DNA of 64,000 nucleotides from Rosellinia necatrix. Taxonomy: Eukaryota > Ascomycota > Sordariomycetes > Xylariales > Xylariaceae. The notes under the pieces are model-generated. The model had not been told where the DNA came from, ran no database searches, and saw only the letters and a list, made by a program, of their open reading frames with translations. Position 1 is the stretch's first letter; each line of letters opens with the position of its first letter. The stretch is taken from the NCBI GenBank assembly GCA_021209875.1, contig JAGYVD010000009.1:3224001-3288000 (forward strand), read 5' to 3'. Positions 37,101 through 48,700 of the stretch are shown piece after piece. The translations under genes and the position numbers were made by a program.

Positions 37101-40037
37101 TGATCACAGGTTTACGCCTAACACCCCTGGCCTCGCTCAGGGTTTGTTTCACGCGCTATGCACGTATTTTGGCATAGAAATCACCCTAGTGCAATCCTAA
37201 GCTCAAGGTCCACATAAAGAATTGATGGCAGGTGACGCGTAACATTGTCGCGTTGCCGGATATAGGCGAGCTATCAAAAAGCAATCAGATATACTGGCTG
37301 CTTCTCCAAAAATGGGAATAGCCGCTATATCCGTATTAAATACGGCTGGTTCATGGGGCACTGTTATAAAGTGATGATTGTATTGATTATCGCGAATCCT
37401 GGCGCAACTTCAATTACGGGCGGTCACAAGCTTGGCCTACTTGAAGCTTGCCATCCATCATCGGATTTGTCGGGCACCCCTTAGCATTGAATGCTACTGC
37501 TGTGCGACACAATTGGAGGGTAGGTCTGCACTTGACATGAGACGCGAAATTAAAGTAACAGTACTGATATGACCAATAGAACCCAAAGCTGTTACTGAGG
37601 TACTAAGCTAAAAGAAACTGGCAGAAATTAGTATCGAGAAGACAGGCGACATAGTGCCTATGAGGATGCGCACCAGGTGGTCTAGCTGCCGCGGTACCCC
37701 AGGAAATTATCTCATTTAGAGAACTCGGCAAGTTCCTAATTTTTATCCTCGCTCAAGTCAATTCCTCGGATAACTGTATGGGCACCTGTGATATTACGAC
37801 ACTCGAAACGTTTTCTCGAATCTTACGTAAATACTCTGTCGGACAGGGGCTAGTGTTAGTCGTTGTATTCGCTTGATCCCCGAGACGACGGGAGGGCAGG
37901 GAGGGGTTGCGGAAGGAGATAGTTATAGTGTGTTTCTATACTCCAATTCAAGGAGAAGGACCAACATGTGTCTCTACACGCCGGAGTCTACCATGTGAGC
38001 CCGTCCAACTTGCGTTGGTATTGTTCCGCAGAATACTGGGATATTCCTGGAAAAATATTATATGGTCTGCCTGGCATCACGTACCTGCGTGCTCTTTCCC
38101 ATGAGATTCTCACACTACTTGTAACCGTAACACAACATAGGGTTTGACAGCTGCAATGCGTCACGCCGCCCGGCCCCGGACGAACCCGTTGATCATTTGT
38201 GAATTTTCCGCTCCTACTCCGAGCTCCGTTATGGCTAACTCCTCCGCCCCAACCCCCAGTTAATCAGTTCACACTGGGGGCTAGGCGCGTCACTGGCCTC
38301 TCTTATTGACCGATGATATCGTGGTCTGCCGTTCTTGCTCCTCTTATTCCCCGGCACTGTCCCGATACCCATAATTATCCTAACCAGAGGATACCACCCG
38401 CATTCTCTATTCGGTCTTCTGAATTGTCACTGCATTTCGGACCGGGTGAGTAGGCTAGGCATCTAATCTACTTCGTCAAGCGGGGATGCTTCGTCTCCCT
38501 ACATTCTAGGAGATTGTTTTTGTGTTTATCTGAGGTTTTGCTCATCTTTAAAAGAGGGGCTGGAGGGTAGTTACACATACGCACACGTACACGTAACCTA
38601 CACCGACTCGTTCGGATGGAACAACTGAACGCAGCTAGCCTTTAGCAAAAGGCTCTCGTGCCGTGCCGCACAGGCCTGCATATATTTACGCACATACGTC
38701 CGTACGCATAGAGATGTAACGAAGACTTACCCGCACACACCAAAAGCAGCCTGTCGCAGATAAGGTTGAAGGAGAACGCCAGACCGAACGGGGTCGGTGA
38801 GAGAGATGACCCTCCAGCATGAACGGAGAGGCGAATAACACGCGTCGCCTTGACGTCAGAGCTCAAGCAAATCGGTGCGAGGTGATGCCATGCGACGTTG
38901 ATACGTCCAATGCCGCGGGTTCTAGAACGCAGCGGGAACCGTTGGCGGCTTGTTAGAGAAGGAGGGAAGAAGAAACAAATACCCATCCCCACACACGCAT
39001 ATCCTCGGCGGGCATGACAAGTGAGCTTTCGGCCCGCTCTTGCCCCCTGCCAATCGGGGATGAGTAAGTTAACGATCGAGGGAAACGTCGTTGTATTGAT
39101 GGCCTGTTGCCTTTTATGATTTTCTTTGGATATTCGATTTGTTCCCCCCTTTCTTGACGTATATTCCCCTCCTTCCTTTGCTTCCCTTACCTCGCTTCCA
39201 ACCTTCCACGTGCACACATTCCCTTACCTAGTGTGTGTGTGTGTGCATGGTAGGCGCCCCTATTATGCACACTCTGTTGGTTGGTGCTTAGTTCTATATG
39301 GGTAAGGTCACCGCAGTCAGTCTCTCTGGAACTCGCGAATATTAGGCACGAAGCGCATGTTGCTCGTATCTGGGACCCACCAGCGAAATCCCCAAATCTA
39401 GTGTAGCCAGAGGCAGAGAGAGGCATATGAGAGCGGTTCATTATCGAAGACTGCAAGGCAACATGCACTCAATTATTGAGGGACTGAATTGATACGCTCG
39501 TAGGTAAGATATGTATATATATATGTATTCCTACACGTGATGATATAATGAGTTTTGCTATCTGAAATGCTAAGTTTGCCATATATCAAATTTATCCGGG
39601 AAACCGATACGAGAGTGTAGATAGCTGAGGAAAAAAAAGTCAAAATGCGAGCGGCGTAGTGAACTAATCGCCGTCTTTGGGGTATCCTAAATTATCCATG
39701 CTGCCAAGTATGACTCCGAGCTGCTAACCGATATAGGGAAATATGCATCTCCATGCTATTTGGGAATGCGCAAAAAAGAAAAGACAAGCCAGGCAATGCA
39801 ACAATGTAACTCCGGGTGCCTCTCACAAAAGGGCGATGCCTATGGTGGTAGTATAAACCTGCTTTGGGCGAAAGGCACAAGACTAGCAAACCGACCTGCT
39901 GTGTCGTGTGAGTGTCCGCGAGGCAATGGACATCATGATGGGTAATGCGGGGGATGTGTCGATGCATTGATGGTACGGTGCTAAAATTTCCCGACGCTTC
40001 ATAAAGACAATGGCTCTGTGGAAACAGTCACATTGGA
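31104..40037. other. Nine-kilobase stretch without a convincing gene
   Basis: No ORF exceeds 191 codons and none shows a domain. Visible items: a T run near 32065-32076; a weak minus-strand frame at 33202-33402 with paired CPTC and CPIC motifs; an A run near 34202-34215; a C-rich G-quadruplex-type tract at 35409-35441; TAGGTACC words at about 35236-35262; a GT run near 39233-39245; and a TA/GT stretch near 39508-39530. The stretch 36200-38500 has slightly higher AT and may be decayed mobile DNA, but I could not assign it. Confidence 0.5.
35409..35441 (-). repeat. (CCCTC)n tract; G-quadruplex motif on the minus strand
   Basis: Six C runs of 3-4 separated by single T or TTCT. The minus strand carries GGGGA-GGGGA-GGGGA in series, satisfying the usual four-run G4 pattern with loops of 1-4 nt. 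Confidence 0.7.
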
Positions 40038-42576
40038 TCACCGGTAATTTTTGAGGACCCTGACTAATAGAACCCCCTTGGTCTCGTTGCCATCGTAATC
40101 GAGAAGGGGAATAAGTCGGTGGCCAGTCGCCAAGCGGTCAAGGCGAATGCATGCCCAACCTGTGGAGGGCTCTCTTAGTGGCATGAATCGAGACTGTTCA
40201 TGTTCAACCCTGAATCTATACACGGAGATGTCAGCCCAAGTAGTGGAAACACGATGGAAGTGCGCGAGGTGTATGGGAGGTGGCGAAATAGATGGTAAAT
40301 AGGGATGGAGTTGGGAGCGGGACAAGAATAATAAACCGTAACAAGCTGTCTCATCGATGCACGCGTTGCTTCTGTTGCCATCACGGCTGCTGGCTTGTCG
40401 CATAACTCGACGGCAGAAACGGAGCGGCGCAATCGTCACTTGACGGAGTGTTTCTGGGTATGTGGCTTGGGCGTGCTAATCGGGGCTCTCGAGGGTCATG
40501 ACCCTAGCGTTTCGAGTAGGGAATGCAATAGCCGAGGGACATGAATGACAATCAATGCCTGATGTGATCGAAGATTTCTTACCTGACAAAACTGAGCGAC
40601 TCTTCCACCCTGTGGACACCCTGGAAGCGAAGTTCCCGATCGGCTGGGTGGAATTCCGGGTGATCGGTCCTGCCGCAACCTGTCTGTTTCTTCCAGTCGA
40701 CAGGTCGTAGCCTGTTGTTGCCTTCTTCGCCCGGGCTCCCCGACCGCTCTTCTGCCTTCTCGATGTGAATTTCACACTTCACTAGGGGCCGGAAGGCATG
40801 TGACTTCATGTCCTCAGGCAGCGCAATGTCCTGACCCGCCAGTACCGTGATGATAAGATCGAAGGTACGGTACGTAGAACAAGCACTCGAGGTCGGCTGT
40901 TCATCATCACTCAGATAACCGGGCGGTTTGAGAACCCAGCCGTGCTCGCCCGAAAACATAGCTTTGTTCAGCATCATGCCCTCATCCCACTTCTGCCAAT
41001 TCATTGCGACCATCTGGACGCCTTTGCGCCAAAACTGAGAAGGGTCGGGATTAGATGAATTGACGCGAGAGGCCTTGGGATAGGCCCGCATGAAGAAGTT
41101 TTGATTATGCGTAAAAAGCTCGTCTCGCCTCGACTCCCATAGATCTAATATCTTCTTCTCGCTTATAGAGAAGATATGAGAGGGACTCTTGGCAGTGAAG
41201 GACTCGAAATTGACGAAATGTTCGCTATGCGTGTATACGGCAAGTCTGCTTAGATTTTCGCAGATAGGCACTTTTGGTGTAGGTCGCTTAGGTGCTCGTT
41301 CATCTTCCGACATGGAAGAGGTGGCATCATCATCCACGACGACGCTGTTTGGGGACAATGAGGTCATGACCATCGGGTTTGCGGCGGGTGAGGATGCTTT
41401 CTTCACCTTGACCAGAATCTTATCAAGCAAATCCTCGAGTCTTGGCATCCGATCATTTGGACATGCCTCATGAGGTTCCTCGATCAACAGTCCGGCCCAT
41501 TCTTCCTTCATGATCTGGACCATTCTTTCCTGCTGATCCGCGAGGGCATGTACCTCTAGGCTTATGATAATAGGCAGATGGGTTGTAACGAAAGCAACTT
41601 CACGAATTGCTTTGCATACCTGGCGGAAGCCAATGGGTTGGTTGAAGGTCCATCCATGCATGACGATTGGCTCATCTGCTGGTAGTACCGGTTTCCAGCC
41701 GCGTGAGGAGTGCTCGGGGGTGGCGCTTTCGTCGGTGTCGGTAAGTCCAGCACTGATCCCGTTGTCGCGGTTGAGCGACGGGTCTGAAGCGTTGAACTTG
41801 CTGCACCCTGGGCTACGGCTGTGGTGTTTTTCCACCCCGAGGAACTGTCTTGTCTGTTCGATTTTGTCATCCACGACTGCCTTGACCTGAGCTGCCGCCG
41901 TATGCAAAGTATTTGTTGTGAGCTTTAGAGAGCGCTCCGACCTTGGAATGGCTGTGGCGGACCCAGCTATCGATTTAGCGGGAGAAGACGTGCTATTGTC
42001 CCAGACATCTATTTCGACGCATCGACACCCTTGGAGCAGAACACGCTTGTATGTCTCGACCGTGGCTTTCCCGCTCCATTGTCCGCCAGGGAGGTACGTG
42101 TTGTGGCTGCTGTCGATGAAATAATTACTGATCGGTTTCGAGAGGTCCTTGTCGACAATGGAGGCCGGCTTTTCGATGTCGAGGCCGAATCGCAGCCACC
42201 ATACCTCGAGAAATTGTTCGAATCGATATGCCTCTTCTGTGAGCGCCGTCGATATTTTCTCCAGCGGCTCGCCCTGCTCTACTTCCAAGAAACCTTGTAA
42301 TCTTTCGCGTGATAAGGTCAGCTCGCCTCGGCACAGGTCGGTGAACAACTTGCGCAACGAGCGCTGGATGGTAGCGCTCAGGTAGATATCTCTTGTTCCA
42401 CCGGGGATTTCATTATCGTGGAGGTGTATAACAGTAGGAGTGAGAAACAACCCGAGATGCAGCGCGCGCTTGAGCGAGGAAATCGTTTCCGTGTCACGGA
42501 CGTTGAAGGTGAGGCGACGGTGTGGGTGTGGGTGTGGGTGTGTTTTAACCGGGCCTTTGGCGGAGGGTTTAGGCAT
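40038..42576 (-). CDS. Phosphoinositide-specific phospholipase C
   Basis: Two exons at 40583-42576 and 40038-40215 (a 367-nt intron, long for this locus), giving 723 aa. It hydrolyses PIP2 to IP3 and diacylglycerol at the plasma membrane. The X half begins at about 145, with catalytic His158 in DSSHNTYL, Ca-binding Glu188/Asp190 in CVEIDVWD, His307 in IVMHGWTF and Glu341 in ISLEVHALADQQ. The Y half spans about 440-545 (NLSRLAVYT, RKGVQMVAMNWQKWDEGMML). A C2 domain starts at about 570 (FDLIITVLAGQDIALP) and is completed only by exon 2 (WACIRLDRL, HLIPLLDYDGNETKG-like). A partial EF-like region precedes X; no PH domain is visible. A low-complexity insert of about 105 residues (194-300) separates the two halves of the active site. 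Without the inferred intron the C2 domain would be cut short at SFVR. Confidence 0.92.
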
Positions 42577-43479
42577 CTAGGGAGCAGAGCGATCAGTCAC
42601 GGAACAAGCACGTGGGAGTGAATCAGGACAGGATCGCAAGCGAGGGCCGGCTCGGGTTGGCTCGGGCTGGCTCGGAAGGGGGTATGCACGGGAGAAGATG
42701 GATGAACGAAATCCCAGCAACCAACCATACCGTGAAACACATGATCCTAGTTGTACGACTGCTACGGTCTGCGACGAATCGTTCGTTGCTGGAGGGAAGA
42801 GGGAGAAGGGAGGAGGAGCGAAGGGATGCAGACGGGGCGCTCTCGGGGAGCAAAGTGCGAATGTTCAGATCCCGAGGCTCATTGGGATGTCAGGTCAAGA
42901 CTCGGGAGCGGGACGGGCGCCAATCGACGATATTTGAGGACCTCGGGGCAATGTCATAGTAAATCACGAAACGAGGGACACATCAAGGGTATGGGCCACA
43001 AGTATGCCAGTTGGCAAGGGACAACTCGTAGTGAAACGGGAAGGCGGAAATAAGTAGGTAGTTGGTGAGTTGGGCGGAAGAATGGGACGGGAGTGACAGG
43101 AGTGACAGGAATGACAGGAATAGGGACGAACTAGAAGCCTTGAACGATGGAGAAGACTAAAAAAGCTTGCCGTACCTTATTAGATGTTGTGCCCTGGGGA
43201 GCTGTGGGCCTGGGATACCCGTCCAAGCAAGGGTCTCGGGGCGGGTCTGGGTGGATTCTGGGTGGTTCAGCTCGGAACTAGCCTCATTCATGGCGCTAGC
43301 GTGACCCAAAAACCCAGCTACACGGGTAGGTAGGTAGTTAACCATGTATTATATACCTAGGTGCATGCATCACACAGCTGTGTAGCTACTCCACTGACGG
43401 TGCCCAGGTGTACTTACCATCCAGGTAAACACTGAGGCAGCCTCGGCTGGAATGATACCTAACCAGGCAGCTATACAAG

Positions 43480-43505
43480 TACCTACCTACCTACCTACCT
43501 ACCTA
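43480..43505. repeat. (CTAC)n microsatellite
   Basis: Six to seven CTAC units in a row; the same word as in the TAGGTACC clusters but without inversion. Confidence 0.8.
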
Positions 43506-43920
43506 CAAAGCTGCCAAGCTTTCAAAACGCTGTCGATAGATAGGGCTGCACGGAACGCAGGGCGGATGGGTTCTTCTGTGTTTGTCTGCCGAAACACAAA
43601 GCGTCCAAAAAAGGAAGCTATAACGGGGGCACAACGGAGCGGAATAAGATGGAATAAGATGATAACTACTTGCAGCACTTGTAGCAGAGATAGTTTCTTA
43701 CTAACCCCAGGCACCACCCTCCCACCTACCACCCACGTATACATTGGCTGTTGTTCTCTACACGTGGAGCCTTGACTTGGGTGGTTCGGGGGCTGAGCCA
43801 GCCTGTAGAGGGAGGGCACACCACTCACATACACATCAACCTACATGTACCTCACGTCTCGCCTAACGTTCTAACCCCACCATAACGACAGCGAAGTTCC
43901 GACTACAGCAGGCCCAAAGT

Positions 43921-43945
43921 GGGTACCTAGGTAGGTACCTAGGCA
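43921..43945. repeat. TAGGTACC-type repeat cluster
   Basis: Overlapping GGTACCTAGGTAGG and TAGGTACCTAGG, nearly palindromic over the whole 25 nt. Confidence 0.8.
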
Positions 43946-44276
43946 CTAACCCAGGTGCGTTATCTCAAGGCAGGCTATCTTGGTATCATTGTTATTGTAC
44001 TTTTAGCAGTAACCATCTACATACAAGAGCCTAGTTATCCTTTGCAGACTGCTACGCAAAGGGGCAAGACCACCAGCCAGTTGGGGTCTGGGGGTAGGGC
44101 GTGGGAATCCTCGTGATCGACTGGGGGATGGGGGCCAGAAAGGGACCTTAGATGAAGAGGCACTTTTGACATGTACACTAGACTAGATACCCTGAATAGA
44201 TAGTAGTAGTGGTAGTATTAACGTCTAATCTAGGTGGCTGACACTGCTAGTTACATTTTAGCTACTACACACTACC

Positions 44277-44309
44277 TAAGTAGGTACCTTAGGTACCTAG
44301 GTAGGTGTG
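44277..44309. repeat. TAGGTACC-type repeat cluster
   Basis: Reads TAAGTAGGTACC, TTAGGTACC and TAGGTAGGTG in tandem. Confidence 0.8.
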
Positions 44310-44516
44310 CGCCTACAGTATGATGACCGACCTTGAGGTATCTATTGATGCGACCGGCTAAGACTCCAGAGCATTAGTCAGGTCAATGTAGTGTAGTGCC
44401 TCCGAGTGAAACAAGCCGCTAGGCATCATGGACCTACCTAGGTACCTGAGGCATTGTTTGAACCGACCTAGCAGTGGGGTTCCGGTAGTAGTGATGGTGG
44501 TAATAGTGGTGGTGGT

Positions 44517-44568
44517 GATGGTTGGTGGTGATGGTTGGTGGTGATGGTTGGTGGTGATGGTTGGTGGT
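44517..44568 (+). repeat. 13-bp minisatellite, four units
   Basis: Four exact copies of GATGGTTGGTGGT, followed by a shorter GATGGTGGT unit and more GATG words. Antisense frames give His/Pro/Thr repeats that should not be called as protein. Confidence 0.85.
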
Positions 44569-45496
44569 GATGGTGGTGCTGATGATGGTGTTGATTGTTA
44601 GCGCAATCGGGGTGGGATGCTGTTCCAGATTGGCACGCGGCAGACGCGAGATGCAGGAGATGCAGGCACTGCCAGCATCATCTTCTGGTCCGTCGGTCAG
44701 ATCAATGGGAGCCAGAGCAACCAGCACATACAAGTGGATCCGTGGATGACTCGATGTGGACCAAAGGTAGGAACGCGCCGCATGTCTCAGGCTGGCCATG
44801 CCATAACAGCCGCGGGAGAACTTGCATTGCTCGTCAGTGTCCATTATCTGGGGTACTACCTACCGCGGCGGCAGCGTACTGAGATGCAGTTAGGTGGGTT
44901 AAGTACCTAACTGGGTTGTATTATTGGGTCACAATACACAACTTTCAGCTAACCTCAGCTATGAGGCTATCTTATCGATGGCTGACGGGCCAGTCACGGT
45001 CATCAAGATGGTTTCAAGGTCGCATTAATACCTACCTACATACTACCTACATACCTACATACCTATCTACGTACATATTCTTTCACAGCCACAACGTCCC
45101 CCCTCCCTCTGCCTCCCCTCTAATTCGCGCTACCCACCACTGCACCCTGCACGCAGCATACGATTCCAATCAGTCACTTACCCTTTTATCTTAGTCGCGT
45201 CGCCGGCGACCAGGTCTCGAGTCCCCAACCTTGAACCCCGCAGCCCATAAGGCATCGACTGCGCCCACCTGCGAATTGGCGTTGGGTTTGTTCTCATTTC
45301 GTTCCAAAGTGCGTGAGCCGGACCGGCGATGCTCGCCCCGGTAAAGACCCGAGGACACTACGAAGATGAGGTCCGGTCTTGGGGGTTCCCCCATGTTTTC
45401 ACCTGCGCAGATGCTGCGTTTGTGTCGCGTGCGCTCGACCCCGCCAGGTCGAGATGAGAATTGAAGCAGACAACCTGAGGCGCGGTTGCTGACTGC

Positions 45497-45772
45497 TTGT
45501 GGATGCGCAGCAATGCATACTACCGCCCGCACAGCCATCATGGCCTAACCACTCATCTGGTTGTCGGCGGCCAGCTCACCATGGCCTACCCCGAGGACGC
45601 CAATCTCAAGGACGCCAACCCCAAGCACAAGGATGCCGACCCGAGTAAGATGACCTGCTCGGCGGGCGACCGCATTGATGTCGACGCTCGTCGCACCCAC
45701 GAGGTCTGGATTGGTCCGCATGGGTGCATCATGGTCGTTGGCAAGCGAGACGGAGAGACCACTGCTGTATAA
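45497..45772 (+). pseudogene. Cupin-like coding remnant
   Basis: An open frame of 91 codons; its middle and end read YRPHSHHGLTTHLVVGGQLT and GDRIDVDARRTHEVWIGPHG. This resembles the metal-binding and C-terminal strands of a single-domain cupin (HxH near the start, late His in a THEVW context). No upstream exon completing the cupin fold was found: the frame just before it has a stop, and no acceptable intron fits. It may be a decayed gene or one exon of a gene I cannot reconstruct. The neighbouring 45.8-47.7 kb also has short frames with amphipathic composition, consistent with decay. Confidence 0.35.
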
Positions 45773-48700
45773 CCGCCAACGTGCCGGGCCAATGGCCAGC
45801 AATCCAGCAGTCCCAAAATATCGCCGCCACTCACCGCACCTTTGGGGCAAATTCCAACCCCTTTCAGACCTGCCAAAGTCAGCCATGCCTGTAGTAATTA
45901 GACACCAGCCCCATGTCATAAGCCACGCTGGCAGCCAATAGGTCACCACGTCCTCGCACTAAACTCTTTTAGAGGAACTCATCCAGGGTATTGCGTGTCC
46001 CACCATCCCACCAATTGCTGATGCAGATGCACGTTCCATGGCGAAGAAGCGAGACTCGCCTTTTCCATACTCGGCATAGACAAGGGCGACGCTCGGGTTC
46101 GTATTAGAAACAGCTGAGCTAAAGAAGGAAGCAAATGAGCAAGTCGGGTTTTGACTTGTACGGGCGGGTTGGTTGGCCGAAGGAACACTCCACCAGCCGC
46201 CTCAAGTTGTCATGGGAGAAGCAGGATGCACACGGTTTGCGGCCAAGGCGCACTCACTCGCATCTCTCTCATGCTAACATAGATTTCAGGATTATTCACC
46301 TGCCAGTCAACAAACTGCTACCCTCTTGGCCGACCTGACCTGGCGATGAATTAAAGATTAAGCAGCTGTACCTGGCAAAGATTGCGGGGCACTGGCCGGA
46401 CTTTGCGTCTCTCCAAAGTGAGCTGCCGGCAAAGGGCATTATCACCGCTTGCCAGAAACCGAACCCATCTTCATCCCATAGCTCGCATACTATGTGCCCC
46501 CGATCACCGAGAGAAAGGCTACATAAGCATATCGATTAGTGGTAGTGTGTATACCGTATAAGCTCCCCAAGTTGTCGATGCTCCTTGGCATTATTGCCAC
46601 TATGCTTGATGTGAACTAGCCTGAACCTGTCAAACAGGCTCCCTATCTACTTTGTGGACTACACTTCTGGGGTTAACTACCGCTGCCAGCGACCGAACCA
46701 GCGACCGAACCAGCTTGAGGCTTCAATGCGACATAAGCACGCCGAGGAGTCGGGTGTTCAATATTGTACCAGTCATAGCGTAGCCGTGGCGGCTATCGCA
46801 GCACGCATGGACAAGGCGAGAGGTGACAAAAGGTCTGCGGCTACCAGATTGACTGTTGCAGCGGCGGTAAACGCGGGGTTGTGAAACCAAACGCCTTCTC
46901 GAAAATTCGCTAGCTCGATTAGGCGCCAGGAATGGATATCTCTTGTCACCTATGCCAAGATGAGCAGCGGCATGCATCAGGGAACCCAACGCACAGCACT
47001 TTATCCAATGAAGCGCAGACAACCACACGTTCGATGGCGTGCAGGGGCTCGCGCAGGACATGACGGTCTGGTGTTCCGGGGCGGATTATGGGGCAAAGGA
47101 TGTCGGGACAATGAAATGTCCTCGCGCTGCTATGTGCACAGACCGCTCAGAGCAGACAACTCACGATATGAGCTGCTGTCTGGATAGTTACCGACTTGCT
47201 GGTCATGCAAAACACGCCTATCAGCCTTGAGTTATCTAAACGAGACGGACATAAGTCGAGTCTATGGCTACGAATCTCCGGTCCCAGCCAGGTGGGCGCT
47301 ATCCAGAAAAAATGCATCCAGGAGTCCGGACTTCTTTTCTTCGCCACACAAACCCCCCTACCCTAGCCTGATACAGGTGAACACAGGTTACTGCGGCCCA
47401 ACTTGAAGCCCATGAGCATAGAATCCACAATACTCCCCGGGAGCCTATCAATATCTTGGGTCGTCTACGCTCTGGCGATGAGGAAATCTGCCTTCGGCAT
47501 CATCTCGGTCAGCCATGGCACACCAGTTCCGGAACACGCGGGCGGTTCAAGGGTTAGGCTGGAATCCAGAAGCAGGGCAGCTTGCCAGCCAATTTCTAAT
47601 GCAACGGGAGTGTTGAGTCACTCGTCTTGGATGCGACGAACACATATGTCTTCGGCGCTTACTCAGGGTGCCTCATAGTGCCATAACATGGGCCATTCAA
47701 GGAAAAAGGCTTACTTCGGTGTCGATGCCACGCGACAAGCCTCTGTTCAGTGATCATATCTTGGATATAGGAAGCCATCATCAGTCAACTTGTACATGTC
47801 GACGCCGAAAGGCGCTGCGTGTTGTATTCCTTTTGCTGTCGGAAGTTAGTATGAGTCAACACTGGCCTATACAACTCCAGTGCACACGCTCGGGTCAAAT
47901 AATACGTGTAGTGAATAACCGTCATTATGTATAGTAGCCTCGAATTTGCAAATCGTGTAGGGAGACTAGTGCTACGGCTTGCTCCGGATCCGGTATTCAC
48001 ATGGTGATGAGCATACGCGATTTCTTGATTGAGTATCTGGAGACTTTGGGAAATACAATCCTCTGATGCCGACCCACGGCAACAGATTCCCTATCGAGTC
48101 TTTAACTTGGTGTCTCTACTATCGCGGTGTTCTAACACGTGGCGTGCAAGAGCATGGCATTTTGCTTGTGAGTTCTTGGCCTAGTCAGCAAGCTCGTCAT
48201 GTGTGAGTGACCCTTTAGCATCCCCATACCATCCGCGTACTTGGTTACGGGAACCCACGAAGCATGCACATATCGTTTGTGCGGTGCGGTTAATCATGCA
48301 GATGGACCTTCAAAGGTACAAGCTGATTTCATTGGGGCGATTGAAGTTAAATCAGAAACGCCGGGACCCCGCGCTGGTAGAGTGCATAGGTGGGCGGTAC
48401 CGAAACATTGACAATGTGTACGAATAGTACATAGTCAGCTCGGTGATTCCCGTGCCGTGATGGAAATGGAAACTACGTTTCATAGGGACGTGTCGCGTGT
48501 GTGGTCATGGGTCTAGCTTCAGGCAGGTTGCGACATATTCACACGCCTCGAGTTTCGCCGTGGCGCGCTTGCGAGGGAGAGGAGGAGGAGGAGGAGGAGG
48601 GGGGGGAGAGACTTGCCTCATCCACAGAACTATAACCGTAATAATACTCTCATGACGCTGAGTATCTACTCCGCGTCGTTGCCTCCACCAAAGCCGTGTA

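Larger units (their letters stand above)
42577..45496. other. Intergenic region with repeats, no gene recognised
   Basis: PLC promoter side, then a (CTAC)n run at about 43480-43505, TAGGTACC clusters at about 43921-43945, 44277-44309 and 44431-44446, a 13-bp minisatellite at 44517-44568, and CTACATAC repeats at about 45030-45070. ORFs are short and repeat-derived. Confidence 0.6.

Noticed and set aside
37040..37260. Possible decayed Ty3/gypsy integrase (GLFHALCTYFGIEITL-like frame)
   Set aside because: The resemblance covers only about 20 residues, the HPQTDGQ-type motif is not readable, and no LTR or reverse transcriptase trace is seen. BLASTX against retroelement integrases would decide.
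38642..39217. 191-codon minus-strand ORF
   Set aside because: No domain or recognisable composition; longest random-looking frame of the gap.
48583..48610. GGA repeat coding a poly-Pro stretch on the minus strand
   Set aside because: The 68-codon frame around it has no other coding sign.
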